Part shown: positions 49,949-58,189 of the stretch, piece by piece
How positions within the stretch are numbered: the first letter of the stretch is position 1
Layout: each line of letters starts with the position of its first letter
Source: an uncultured Rhodospirillales bacterium
GTDB taxonomy: Bacteria > Pseudomonadota > Alphaproteobacteria > ATCC43930 > CGMCC-115725
Reading direction: 5' to 3'
Length of the DNA stretch: 64,000 nt
Assembly: GCA_903828515.1 (NCBI GenBank)
Contig: CAIKMD010000002.1
Span: 558,001-622,000, forward strand
Made by a program: the position numbers and the translations under genes
The notes under the pieces: model-generated
Databases searched by the model: none
Told to the model about the DNA's origin: nothing
The model's input: only the letters and a program-made list of their open reading frames with translations

Positions 49949-51046
49949 ATGCGCGCGCGAATAGCACGGCGAGGGGTCTTCAAGAAACCATTTGTCGGTT
50001 TTTTTGTACTCTTAGGCTGTGTCGTTTTTTGTCTTTGCCGACAAGCGCACGCCGCAAAAATTCAGCTCGATCAAAGTGGCCCAAGGTCAATAATCACCAT
50101 TGATGGTGATCTTGGTCCAGAAGACGGTAGAAATTTTTCCGAGAAAATCTCGGGATTAAACGGCGGTATCGTCGCCTTTAGCAGCCCTGGCGGGCAAGTT
50201 CTTGCCGGCCTTCGCATCGGCACCCTGATTAACCTACATCACTTCGATACACTAGTGGGGAACGGATACAGGTGCGCCTCTGCATGTGCCATCGCATGGC
50301 TGGGCGGAGCTGTTCGTTACATGGCGCCAAAAGGATTTATTGGTTTCCATGCTGCATATCTGATTGAGAATGGTCGACAGATTGAAAAGGGAGCTCCCAA
50401 CGCGCTAGTTGGAGCCTATTTGAATAGCCTAGGTCTCTCTTACGACGCTATTCTATATGTCACATCGACGCCGCCTCAGGATATAACCTGGCTAACGCCG
50501 AGTGAAGCTCAGGCACATGGAATTGTAGTTGCTATGTGGCCTCCTGTCGGGGGTACACAAAACCAGAGCCCGCTTGCTGTTACGCCCACCCGCCCGCCCC
50601 AATCTCCAACTGTGGAGCCTTCAAAGCCGTCGCCATCACGAGAAAATCTCGACGAAGTCGCGCGATTATTCGCGAACTCGTATTTTGCTCATTGGTCGGA
50701 GACAAATGAGGACGCGCTGCGATACTTCGGCGATGTCTACGCAGAATCAATAACCTTCTTTGACCGACAGGTTCAACGCACCGTTCTTTTAAATGAGAAG
50801 CGGAAATATGCCGAGCGTTGGCCGGAACGGATTTACACGGCGCGTCCCTCGACTATTAAAACGAACTGCACTTCGGAGACGTCAAAGTGCACGATCACAG
50901 GTCAGGTGGAATGGGATTGTCGCAATCCCCCCGAGAACCAACACTCAGTAGGCTTGGCGAATTTTACGCTTCAGATCGTGATATCGCAGGTTGGTGGTGT
51001 GACAGTTGCTGGCGAATGGAGCACGGTGGTATCGCGGCTTCAGTAA
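49949..51046 (+). CDS. Exported ClpP/crotonase-like protein with a C-terminal NTF2-like domain
   Basis: A 365-residue protein with an N-terminal hydrophobic signal (FVGFFVLLGCVVFCLC, cleavage near AHAA). The next ~150 residues are a ClpP-like fold seen in secreted proteins: AFSSPGGQVLAGLRIG, then CASACAIAW with candidate nucleophile S111 and GFHAAY with candidate H134. After a Pro-rich linker (about 185-210) comes a C-terminal region of about 145 residues with the size and opening helix of an NTF2/SnoaL-like domain (inference). It closes the low-GC block; 12 bases separate it from the lipoprotein gene. Confidence 0.75.
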   Translation: MRARIARRGVFKKPFVGFFVLLGCVVFCLCRQAHAAKIQLDQSGPRSIITIDGDLGPEDGRNFSEKISGLNGGIVAFSSPGGQVLAGLRIGTLINLHHFDTLVGNGYRCASACAIAWLGGAVRYMAPKGFIGFHAAYLIENGRQIEKGAPNALVGAYLNSLGLSYDAILYVTSTPPQDITWLTPSEAQAHGIVVAMWPPVGGTQNQSPLAVTPTRPPQSPTVEPSKPSPSRENLDEVARLFANSYFAHWSETNEDALRYFGDVYAESITFFDRQVQRTVLLNEKRKYAERWPERIYTARPSTIKTNCTSETSKCTITGQVEWDCRNPPENQHSVGLANFTLQIVISQVGGVTVAGEWSTVVSRLQ

Positions 51047-51190
51047 AGATATCGTGTAAGATATTGCTTCGCGATCATAAAGCCGACGGCGATCTTCACC
51101 GCCGGATGACACGAAATCGTATTGCAAGTCCTCATCATCTACGGTTCCGCTGTGCGATTTCGGATTCGCCGCGCCTAACCGCTCCGCCGC

Positions 51191-52909
51191 TCACGCCTGA
51201 TAGACCGTCCGCCCGCCGGTCGCCGTGCGCAGGATCTTGATGTCCTTGATCGTGTTCGGATCGACCGTGAAGGGATCGGCCGCCAGCACGATGTAATCGG
51301 CGAGCTTGCCCGGCGTGATCGAGCCTTTGATGTTTTCCTCGAACGAGGCGTGGGCGCCGTTGAGCGTGTAGATGCGCACCGCTTCGGCGACGGTGATCTT
51401 CTGGTTGGCGCCCCATACTTCGCCGTTCCAGCCTTTGCGCGTGACCATGCCCTGGATGCCCATCAGCGGCGCCAGTGCCCCCGCGGTGAAATCGGAACCG
51501 GCGCAAACCGGGATGCCCGCGTCGAGCAGGGTCCGATAGGCCATCATGTGGGTCATCATCTCTTCGCCGTAGAATTTGAATTTGTCGGAGTTGTAATAGG
51601 CATAGGTCGTGAAGAGCGCGGGCACCGCGCCGGCCGCCTTGATGCGGCGCACGAGGTCGGGATTGACGTCGGTGCAATGGGTGATCTTCGGCCGGGCGTC
51701 TTGGCGCGGGAAGAGTTTCTGCGCGCGCTCGATCGCAATGAGCATGTGTTCGATCGCCACGTCGCCATTGGCGTGGCAATTGACCTGGATGCCGGCGCGG
51801 TGGACGCGCTCAACCCAGGCATTCAACTGATCCTGGGTCTCGGCGACATTGCCGTAATAGGGCGGATTGGTGCCGGCATAGGGCGTGCTCAACGCCATCG
51901 TGCGCTCGGAGAACGAGCCGTCGACATTGTGCTCGAAGGTCGCGCCGAAACGGATCCATTCGTCGCCGAGCCCGGTCTCGATGCCGCTTTTGATCATCGC
52001 TTCGAGAATGTCGCCGTTCGCTTCGTAGCTGACGCGATGCAGGAGCTTGCCGTCGGCGCGGACGTTCTGCAGCGCGAAGAGATTGCCGGCCGCATGATGC
52101 ACGCTGGTCAGGCCGTAACGGACGAATTGCTGCGAGATGAAGGCGAGCCCGTCGCGGTCGCGCTGCAAAAGCTGGTCGGCGGTGAAGGTCGGACGCTGGC
52201 CGACGCTGTCGAACACCTTGCGCGCCGTGTCGGTCACCCGCCCGGTGGGCTCGCCGTTGCTGTCCTTGTCATAGGTGCCGCTCGCCGTATCGGCCGTATC
52301 CTTGGTGACGCCGGCAAGCTGCAGCGCCTTGCTGTTGTAAAACGAGGTGTGACCGCCGCGGTGATTGACCACCACCGGCAGCTCGGTCGAGACCTTGTCG
52401 AGGTCGTGGACATTGAGTTCGCGATTGTCCTTGACCTTGGTGTCGTCGAAGAACAGGCCGGTAACCCAGGCGCCCGGCGGCGTGGTTTGCGCCCGCGCCT
52501 TGAGCTTCTCGACGATGCTGTCGATCGTGACGAACTCGACGTCATAGGGATTGCCGACCAATACCTCGTTCATCAACTGCGTGCCAGGCGCGTGGTTGTG
52601 GCAATCGATGAACCCCGGCAGCACGGTCATGCCGTGGGCGTCGATGACCTGAGTCTCGCGCGTGGCCATCGCCTTGATGTCGGCGGTCGACCCCACCGCC
52701 ATGAAGCGGCCGTCCTTGACCGCGAAGGCCTGGGCACGGGGTATGCGGTCGTCGACCGTATAGATTTTGGCGTTGAGCACCACCGTGTCGGGGACACGCG
52801 GTGCCGCGGCGTATGCCGCGCGTGCGGCCAGCGGCGTGCCCAGCAGTCCGGCGGCACCGATCGCGCCCGTGCGCATGAAGTCCCGACGGCTTCGACCGAT
52901 CGTTGGCAT
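51191..52909 (-). CDS. Tat-exported amidohydrolase (YtcJ/Amidohydro_3 family)
   Basis: A 572-residue metal-dependent hydrolase. Twin-arginine signal: GRSRRDFMRTGAIGAAGLLG. Then the family opening VLNAKIYTVDDRIPRAQAFAV, the metal-site motif PGFIDCHNHAPG, VNHRGGH, NCHANGDVAIEH (metal His), THCTDVNPD, AGSDFTAG with the final Asp, and a C-terminal strand domain with ILRTATGGRTVYQ. Substrate unknown; relatives act on N-substituted formamides and similar amides. The 145 bases between this gene and the envelope block show only a short inverted repeat near 51047. Confidence 0.85.
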   Translation of the reverse strand: MPTIGRSRRDFMRTGAIGAAGLLGTPLAARAAYAAAPRVPDTVVLNAKIYTVDDRIPRAQAFAVKDGRFMAVGSTADIKAMATRETQVIDAHGMTVLPGFIDCHNHAPGTQLMNEVLVGNPYDVEFVTIDSIVEKLKARAQTTPPGAWVTGLFFDDTKVKDNRELNVHDLDKVSTELPVVVNHRGGHTSFYNSKALQLAGVTKDTADTASGTYDKDSNGEPTGRVTDTARKVFDSVGQRPTFTADQLLQRDRDGLAFISQQFVRYGLTSVHHAAGNLFALQNVRADGKLLHRVSYEANGDILEAMIKSGIETGLGDEWIRFGATFEHNVDGSFSERTMALSTPYAGTNPPYYGNVAETQDQLNAWVERVHRAGIQVNCHANGDVAIEHMLIAIERAQKLFPRQDARPKITHCTDVNPDLVRRIKAAGAVPALFTTYAYYNSDKFKFYGEEMMTHMMAYRTLLDAGIPVCAGSDFTAGALAPLMGIQGMVTRKGWNGEVWGANQKITVAEAVRIYTLNGAHASFEENIKGSITPGKLADYIVLAADPFTVDPNTIKDIKILRTATGGRTVYQA

Positions 52910-53056
52910 CGGCTAATCCTCCCGAAATTTTCTGACCTGGCGCTTATCGTCCCGCTTCTGCGCGCTTCCTGCAAGCTGGGCCGATGGCCCCCTTGTCGGC
53001 AGCGTCCGGCGGGCGCAATCTCAAGGTCTAAAAAAAACGTCTAAGGGGGAAATGCC

Positions 53057-54274
53057 ATGACACCGTCACGACGCAGCCTGTTTCAAGCCGTCGGCGCCGG
53101 AGCGCTGATCGCCGCCAGCGCATCCGAAGCGCTTGCCGCGGATGTGCCCGCAACGCCAGCACCGGCAACACCATCATCGGCGGCGCCGCCCGATTTCGGC
53201 ACGGCGAGCAGCGCCAACAACCCGGTGAACATCGTGAGCCCCGCGCATCTCGAGGCCGAGGCGCGTAAGATGATCTCGCCCGGACGCTTCGCCATCACCG
53301 GCTGGTGCGGCGACGGCGTGACCTATCGCGCGAACCGGTCCTCGCTCGATGCGACGCCGATCCTCACGCACCGGCTTCAACACATCAACGGCGAGGCGAT
53401 CGATCTGAGCACCTCCATTCTCGGCCACAAATTGCCGTTTCCGATGATCAACTGTCCGATGGGCGGGCATGGCAGCTTCCACGTCGATGCCGAGGTCGCG
53501 ACCGCGGGCGGCGCCGGCGCCGCCGGTGCGCTCTATGTTTCCTCGGGCGCATCGACAAGGCCGATGGAGGATATCGCCAAGGCCACGCCGGGGCCCAAAT
53601 GGTTCCAGATCTATATGCTTCGCGACATGGAGATAAACCGCTGGCTGGTGCAGCGCGCGAAGGCGGCGGGCTTCTCGGCGATCGTGCTGACCGCCGACGC
53701 GCTCGGGCCGGGGCAGAGCGACGATTACATCGCCCTGGGCCGCCCGCGCGATCCCGCGCTCACCGCCGGCAATCACGATCCGCGCTTCGGCGGCCGCGGC
53801 AATTTCGCCGATCAGAAGCGCGATCTCAGTTTTGCCGACATTCGCTTCCTGCATGAGGCGTCGGGACTTCCTGTAGTCGTCAAGGGCATGGTGGAGCCCG
53901 CCGATATCCGCGAGGCGCTCGCCTCGGGCGCCGCGGCGATCTGGGTCAGCAATCACGGCGGCCGGCAGATGGATGGCGGGCCGGGTTCCTTCTCCCTGTT
54001 GCGCGGGGCGGTGGACGCCGTCAAAGGCCGCGTGCCGATCATCTTCGACAGCGGCGTGCGGCGCGGCAACGACGTCTTCAAGGCGGTGGCGATGGGTGCG
54101 ACGGTCTGCGCGATCGGCCGGCCGGTGCTGTGGAGCCTCATGTGCGGCGGCGCGCCGGGGGTCAAGAGCGTCTATGACTGGATGGCGGGCGAGCTGCGTT
54201 CGACGATGCTGCTCTCGGGCGTCGGCAAGGTGACCGACCTGAAACGCCGTAACCTCAGCATCGCCAAGGCATAA
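53057..54274 (+). CDS. FMN-dependent alpha-hydroxy-acid oxidase/dehydrogenase, exported
   Basis: A 405-residue flavoenzyme of the glycolate/lactate oxidase family. Tat-like leader SRRSLFQAVGAGALIAASAS. Active-site K276 (VVKGM), H300 and R303 (VSNHGGRQMDGGPGS) and the FMN phosphate site DSGVRRGNDVFKA are present. It oxidises a 2-hydroxy acid to the 2-oxo acid; periplasmic location is an inference from the leader. Divergent from the amidohydrolase, with 147 bases between; both have Tat-type leaders and may work in the same compartment. AGGGGG lies upstream of the ATG. Confidence 0.88.
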   Translation: MTPSRRSLFQAVGAGALIAASASEALAADVPATPAPATPSSAAPPDFGTASSANNPVNIVSPAHLEAEARKMISPGRFAITGWCGDGVTYRANRSSLDATPILTHRLQHINGEAIDLSTSILGHKLPFPMINCPMGGHGSFHVDAEVATAGGAGAAGALYVSSGASTRPMEDIAKATPGPKWFQIYMLRDMEINRWLVQRAKAAGFSAIVLTADALGPGQSDDYIALGRPRDPALTAGNHDPRFGGRGNFADQKRDLSFADIRFLHEASGLPVVVKGMVEPADIREALASGAAAIWVSNHGGRQMDGGPGSFSLLRGAVDAVKGRVPIIFDSGVRRGNDVFKAVAMGATVCAIGRPVLWSLMCGGAPGVKSVYDWMAGELRSTMLLSGVGKVTDLKRRNLSIAKA

Positions 54275-54336
54275 AAGGAGTACCGCGCGCGCCTAGAGCA
54301 CGATTGATTCTGATCGAATCAGCTCTGGCGGAACCA

Positions 54337-54467
54337 CACCTCACCCTCCCATTGCTATCGCAATGGGTCCCTCCCTCTCCCCGCAAGCGCGGAGAGGGGC
54401 TTCGTAGCACCAACCCTCTCCACCCATTGGGGGGGAGAGGGTGCGAGCATCGCGAGCGGGTGAGGTG
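54337..54467. repeat. Nested palindromic intergenic repeat
   Basis: The outer arms CACCTCACCC (54337-54346) and GGGTGAGGTG (54458-54467) are exact reverse complements. Inside are a perfect hairpin CCCATTGC-TATC-GCAATGGG (54348-54367), a CCTCTCCCCGC/GCGGAGAGGGG pair and ACCCTCTCC/GGAGAGGGT (54413-54421/54434-54442). Elements of this kind are common dispersed repeats in alphaproteobacteria. It fills most of the 222-base gap between two convergent genes. Confidence 0.8.
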
Positions 54468-54496
54468 GGTTCGCGTCAACCTAAAACGATCAAGCT

Positions 54497-55225
54497 CTAG
54501 CCGCGTCCGAGAAACGGCATGCCGATGGGGAGGACCATCGCCTCGAGCAGGTTCGTCTCGTCGGGCAGGGACGCCATCATCAGGACGACGCTGCCGATCT
54601 CGGAGGCCTGCATCATCTGGCGCGCCGGGCGCGTCGAGCGCTTGCCGGCCAGATTGCTGTCGGCGACGCCGGGATGCAGGATCGAGACGGTGATGCCGTC
54701 CTCGCGGCCGTCGAGCGCCATCGACCGGGTCAGCCCGTCGAGCGCGCATTTGGTCGCGACATAGGCCGCCGTGTGCGGGCGCGGCACGCGATAGGAGACG
54801 CTGCCGATATTGATGATGCGTCCGCGCTGCTGCGTCTTCATGATCTTGAAGGCTTCGCGGCTGCACAGGAACGCGGCGGTCAGGTTGATGTCGAGGATCT
54901 CACGCCATTTCGCCAGCGTGAGTTCGGCGGTCGGCGTGTGATCGGCGATCCCGGCATTGTTGACGACGAGGTCGACCCGCCCATAGGTGTCCATCGTGGT
55001 CTTGAAGAGACGAACGACCTGTTCTTCCGATGTCACATCGGTCGGGCAAGCGAGCGCGGTGCCGCCGGCGCTACGGATTTCTTCGGCCAGGGTGTTGAGC
55101 TTCGCGCCCGTGCGCGCCGCGAGAACCGTCTTGGCCCCGGCGCCCGCCAGCGCAAGGGCGATCGCGGTGCCGAGGCCCGAACTCGCGCCGGTGACGATCG
55201 CCACTCTTTCCGATAGATCGATCAT
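54497..55225 (-). CDS. SDR family oxidoreductase
   Basis: A 242-residue classical short-chain dehydrogenase: TGASSGLGTA (cofactor), NNAGIADHTP, catalytic Ser in NIGSVSYRV and Tyr-x3-Lys in AAYVATKCALDG. Start at ATG 55225 with GGAGAG upstream. Divergent from the Rieske oxygenase gene, which suggests a shared pathway for oxidising an aromatic or cyclic compound; substrate unknown. Confidence 0.88.
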   Translation of the reverse strand: MIDLSERVAIVTGASSGLGTAIALALAGAGAKTVLAARTGAKLNTLAEEIRSAGGTALACPTDVTSEEQVVRLFKTTMDTYGRVDLVVNNAGIADHTPTAELTLAKWREILDINLTAAFLCSREAFKIMKTQQRGRIINIGSVSYRVPRPHTAAYVATKCALDGLTRSMALDGREDGITVSILHPGVADSNLAGKRSTRPARQMMQASEIGSVVLMMASLPDETNLLEAMVLPIGMPFLGRG

Positions 55226-55378
55226 GGAAAACTCTCCGTGGGTCATGAGGGACGAACCGATGGGCGCGGCTCAGGATAGCGTGGGCGAGGGGGATATCCA
55301 CGGAGCGGCGACTATTCAAAGCGGTATCGGTTGGACTAGGCTGTTCCCGTCGGGCGACACGGAGGGGAGAGGATCACC

Positions 55379-56683
55379 ATGAGCGATCAATACGACACGA
55401 TTACGCAAGCCGGCCCCGGAACGCCGATGGGCGAGCTGATGCGCCAGTATTGGATCCCGGCGGCCCTGTCGGAGGAATTGACGCCCGACGGCACGCCGGT
55501 TCGGATTCTTCTTTTGAACGAGAAGATGATCGCGTTTCGCGATACGGCGGGCCGGGTCGGCATGATGGATCACCGCTGTCCCCATCGCTGCGCCTCGCTG
55601 TTCTATGGGCGCAACGAGGAAGGTGGATTGCGGTGCGTCTATCACGGCTGGAAATACGACGTCGAGGGCAATTGCCTCGACATGGCGAACATCCCCGAGC
55701 GCCAGCATTTCACCGACAAGGTCCATACCAAGGCGTACCTGACGAAAGAGCATAACGGCGTCGTCTGGGTTTATATGGGCGATCCGGCGCGCGCGCCGAA
55801 AGACCTGCCGCAATTCGAATGTCTGCTCGGGCCCGCCAGCGCGGTGAAGATGCGTTTCATCCAGCGGCGCTGCAACTGGCTTCAGGCGATCGAGGGCGAT
55901 CTCGATACCAGCCATGTCGGCCTCTTGCATTTCGGCTTCGTCAAGCCGACGCAGGATCTCGATCCCGGCCGCAAGGACCTCACCGTCAACCGCGCGCCGG
56001 AATACCGGCTTCAGGAAACCAAATTCGGCCTGACCTATGGCGCCTATCGGCCGTCGCCGACCGTGCCCGGCGGGACCTACTGGCGCGTCGCGCATTTTCT
56101 CTATCCGTTCTGGATCATGCCGCCGGTGGCGGTGCTCGAGAACAACGTCATGGTGCGTGCCTTCATCCCGATGGACGACGAGCACTGCATGTTCGTCGGC
56201 TTCGAATCCACGGCGTTCATGCGTGAGAATGATCGCGAGCGCACGTCGCGCCAGGGCGACGGCGGCTATCTGCGCGACAACCTCCTTCCCAACGAGAGCG
56301 GCTGGTACGGGCGCTATCGCATGGTCGAGTGCGAGGAAAACGACTACCTCATTTCGCGCGACGAACAGAAGACGAAATCCTTCACCGGCATCGAAGGCAT
56401 CCACACGCAGGACCAATGCGTGACCGAGAGCATGGGCGGCATCATCGACCGCTCGTTCGAGAATCTCGCGCCGTCGGATATCGCCATCGCGCGCAATCGC
56501 CGCATGCTGTTGAAAGCGGTCGAGGCGTTCCAGAACGGGGTGCGTCCGCCGGCCTGCGACGACCCGTCGGCCTACGCTCTTGCCCGAGGCGGGAGCTTCA
56601 CCACGACGACCGAGGGCGATTGGTTGGGTCTGCACAAGGAAGCGGTGGCCAGCGTGCGCGAGAAATCGTCCGTGCCTGCCTAA
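55379..56683 (+). CDS. Rieske non-haem iron oxygenase, large subunit
   Basis: A 434-residue oxygenase of the phthalate/vanillate-type family. Rieske ligands C67 and H69 (DHRCPHRCAS) and C86 and H89 (RCVYHGWKYD). Mononuclear iron ligands H179 and H184 in DLDTSHVGLLHFG. AGGGGAG-type ribosome site just upstream (gaggggagag before the ATG). It would hydroxylate or demethylate an aromatic substrate and needs a reductase, which is not in this window. Likely part of the catabolic group with the SDR and the aromatic-acid transporter at 58186. Confidence 0.9.
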   Translation: MSDQYDTITQAGPGTPMGELMRQYWIPAALSEELTPDGTPVRILLLNEKMIAFRDTAGRVGMMDHRCPHRCASLFYGRNEEGGLRCVYHGWKYDVEGNCLDMANIPERQHFTDKVHTKAYLTKEHNGVVWVYMGDPARAPKDLPQFECLLGPASAVKMRFIQRRCNWLQAIEGDLDTSHVGLLHFGFVKPTQDLDPGRKDLTVNRAPEYRLQETKFGLTYGAYRPSPTVPGGTYWRVAHFLYPFWIMPPVAVLENNVMVRAFIPMDDEHCMFVGFESTAFMRENDRERTSRQGDGGYLRDNLLPNESGWYGRYRMVECEENDYLISRDEQKTKSFTGIEGIHTQDQCVTESMGGIIDRSFENLAPSDIAIARNRRMLLKAVEAFQNGVRPPACDDPSAYALARGGSFTTTTEGDWLGLHKEAVASVREKSSVPA

Positions 56684-56736
56684 AAATCGGGCGTTCGTGA
56701 ACGGATAGCGATCCGACCGTCAGCGCAGCGGCGTAA

Positions 56737-57207
<471 letters not shown>

Positions 57208-57229
57208 CGGCGGATGAAAGCCGGGTCGC

Positions 57230-58189
57230 TTAAGGTGCGATGAGGCTCGCCGGATCGGGATTGCCTTTGATCAATCCCTGTTCGCGCGAAACCGTAATCC
57301 AGAAGCTGAGGCTCTCGGGCTTCGGGTCCACGTCGAGCCGATCGGGGATGGATAGGGTAGCGGCGGCCTGTGGCGGCAGCATGGTGTATTTCGCCAGAAT
57401 GGCTTTCGTCGCCGGAAGGTTCGCCGGGTCGCGAATGAAGATCTCCGCTTCTTTCAATGAGGCGCGAAACGCGGCGACCGCGGCGGCATTCTTCGTCGCC
57501 CAGCCTCGGGTCGACGTATAGACGATCGGTACCGTTCCGGTCGGGATGACCGAGCCGTAATCGCCGACATTGACCCCGATGCCGCTGTCCATGATCCGGC
57601 TGTAAAATGGATCGGTGATCGCGACGGCGTCGGCAATACCGGATTTAAGCCCGTCGCCCATTTGCGCGAGGGTCAGTTCGATCCAGTCGACCTTGTGATA
57701 GTCGACGCCTTTTGCCTGCACCCATTTCTTGGCGAGAACGTCGATCAGGCCGCCCAGGCCGGGCACGCCGACTTTCTTTCCCAAGAGGTCTTTGGTTTCC
57801 TTGATCGCCCCATCCTTGCGCGCGATGATTCCGCTGAGATTGTTCAACGGATAGGTCGCGGTTCCGGCGATGACGATGAGGTCCAATCCCTGTTCGTTCG
57901 CCTGCAGCAGCACGGTGGGCGTCGGCCCGCCGATCTGCGCGCTGTCAGCCACGAGCGCCGCCGCGATGACCGATCCGTTCTGCGCGATGGTCAGGTCGAT
58001 GTCGAGGCCGTGCTTTTCGAGATAGCCCTGATCCTTGGCCACGAAGATGCCGACCCAGCTATTCACCGGCGTGTAGAGAAAGGTGAGCTTGGTCGCGGCC
58101 TTTGCCGGCGGCGCGATATGCGCGAGCGTCGCCAGCATCAGGACGAAAAGAATCCGTCGGCCGATCGTCATGGGCATTTCCTTCTTCAT
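57230..58189 (-). CDS. ABC-type substrate-binding protein (NMT1/SsuA-like), paralogue of 13504-14448
   Basis: A 319-residue exported binding protein with a signal ending at PAKAA, then KLTFLYTPVNSWVGIFVAKD, SAQIGGPTPTVLLQA, KVGVPGLGG and the ending IKGNPDPASLIAP. It closely matches the protein from 13504-14448. The ATG at 58189 overlaps the stop of the upstream MFS gene (ATGA); an in-frame ATG at 58171 with AAGGA upstream is the alternative start. No ABC permease or ATPase is near; the transcriptional partner is an MFS permease. Ligand likely an aromatic or sulfonated acid given the neighbours (inference). Confidence 0.86.
   Translation of the reverse strand: MKKEMPMTIGRRILFVLMLATLAHIAPPAKAATKLTFLYTPVNSWVGIFVAKDQGYLEKHGLDIDLTIAQNGSVIAAALVADSAQIGGPTPTVLLQANEQGLDLIVIAGTATYPLNNLSGIIARKDGAIKETKDLLGKKVGVPGLGGLIDVLAKKWVQAKGVDYHKVDWIELTLAQMGDGLKSGIADAVAITDPFYSRIMDSGIGVNVGDYGSVIPTGTVPIVYTSTRGWATKNAAAVAAFRASLKEAEIFIRDPANLPATKAILAKYTMLPPQAAATLSIPDRLDVDPKPESLSFWITVSREQGLIKGNPDPASLIAP

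Noticed and set aside
51350-53044. A 564-codon plus-strand frame opposite the amidohydrolase
   Set aside because: Antisense shadow; the minus-strand protein has all family motifs and a Tat signal.
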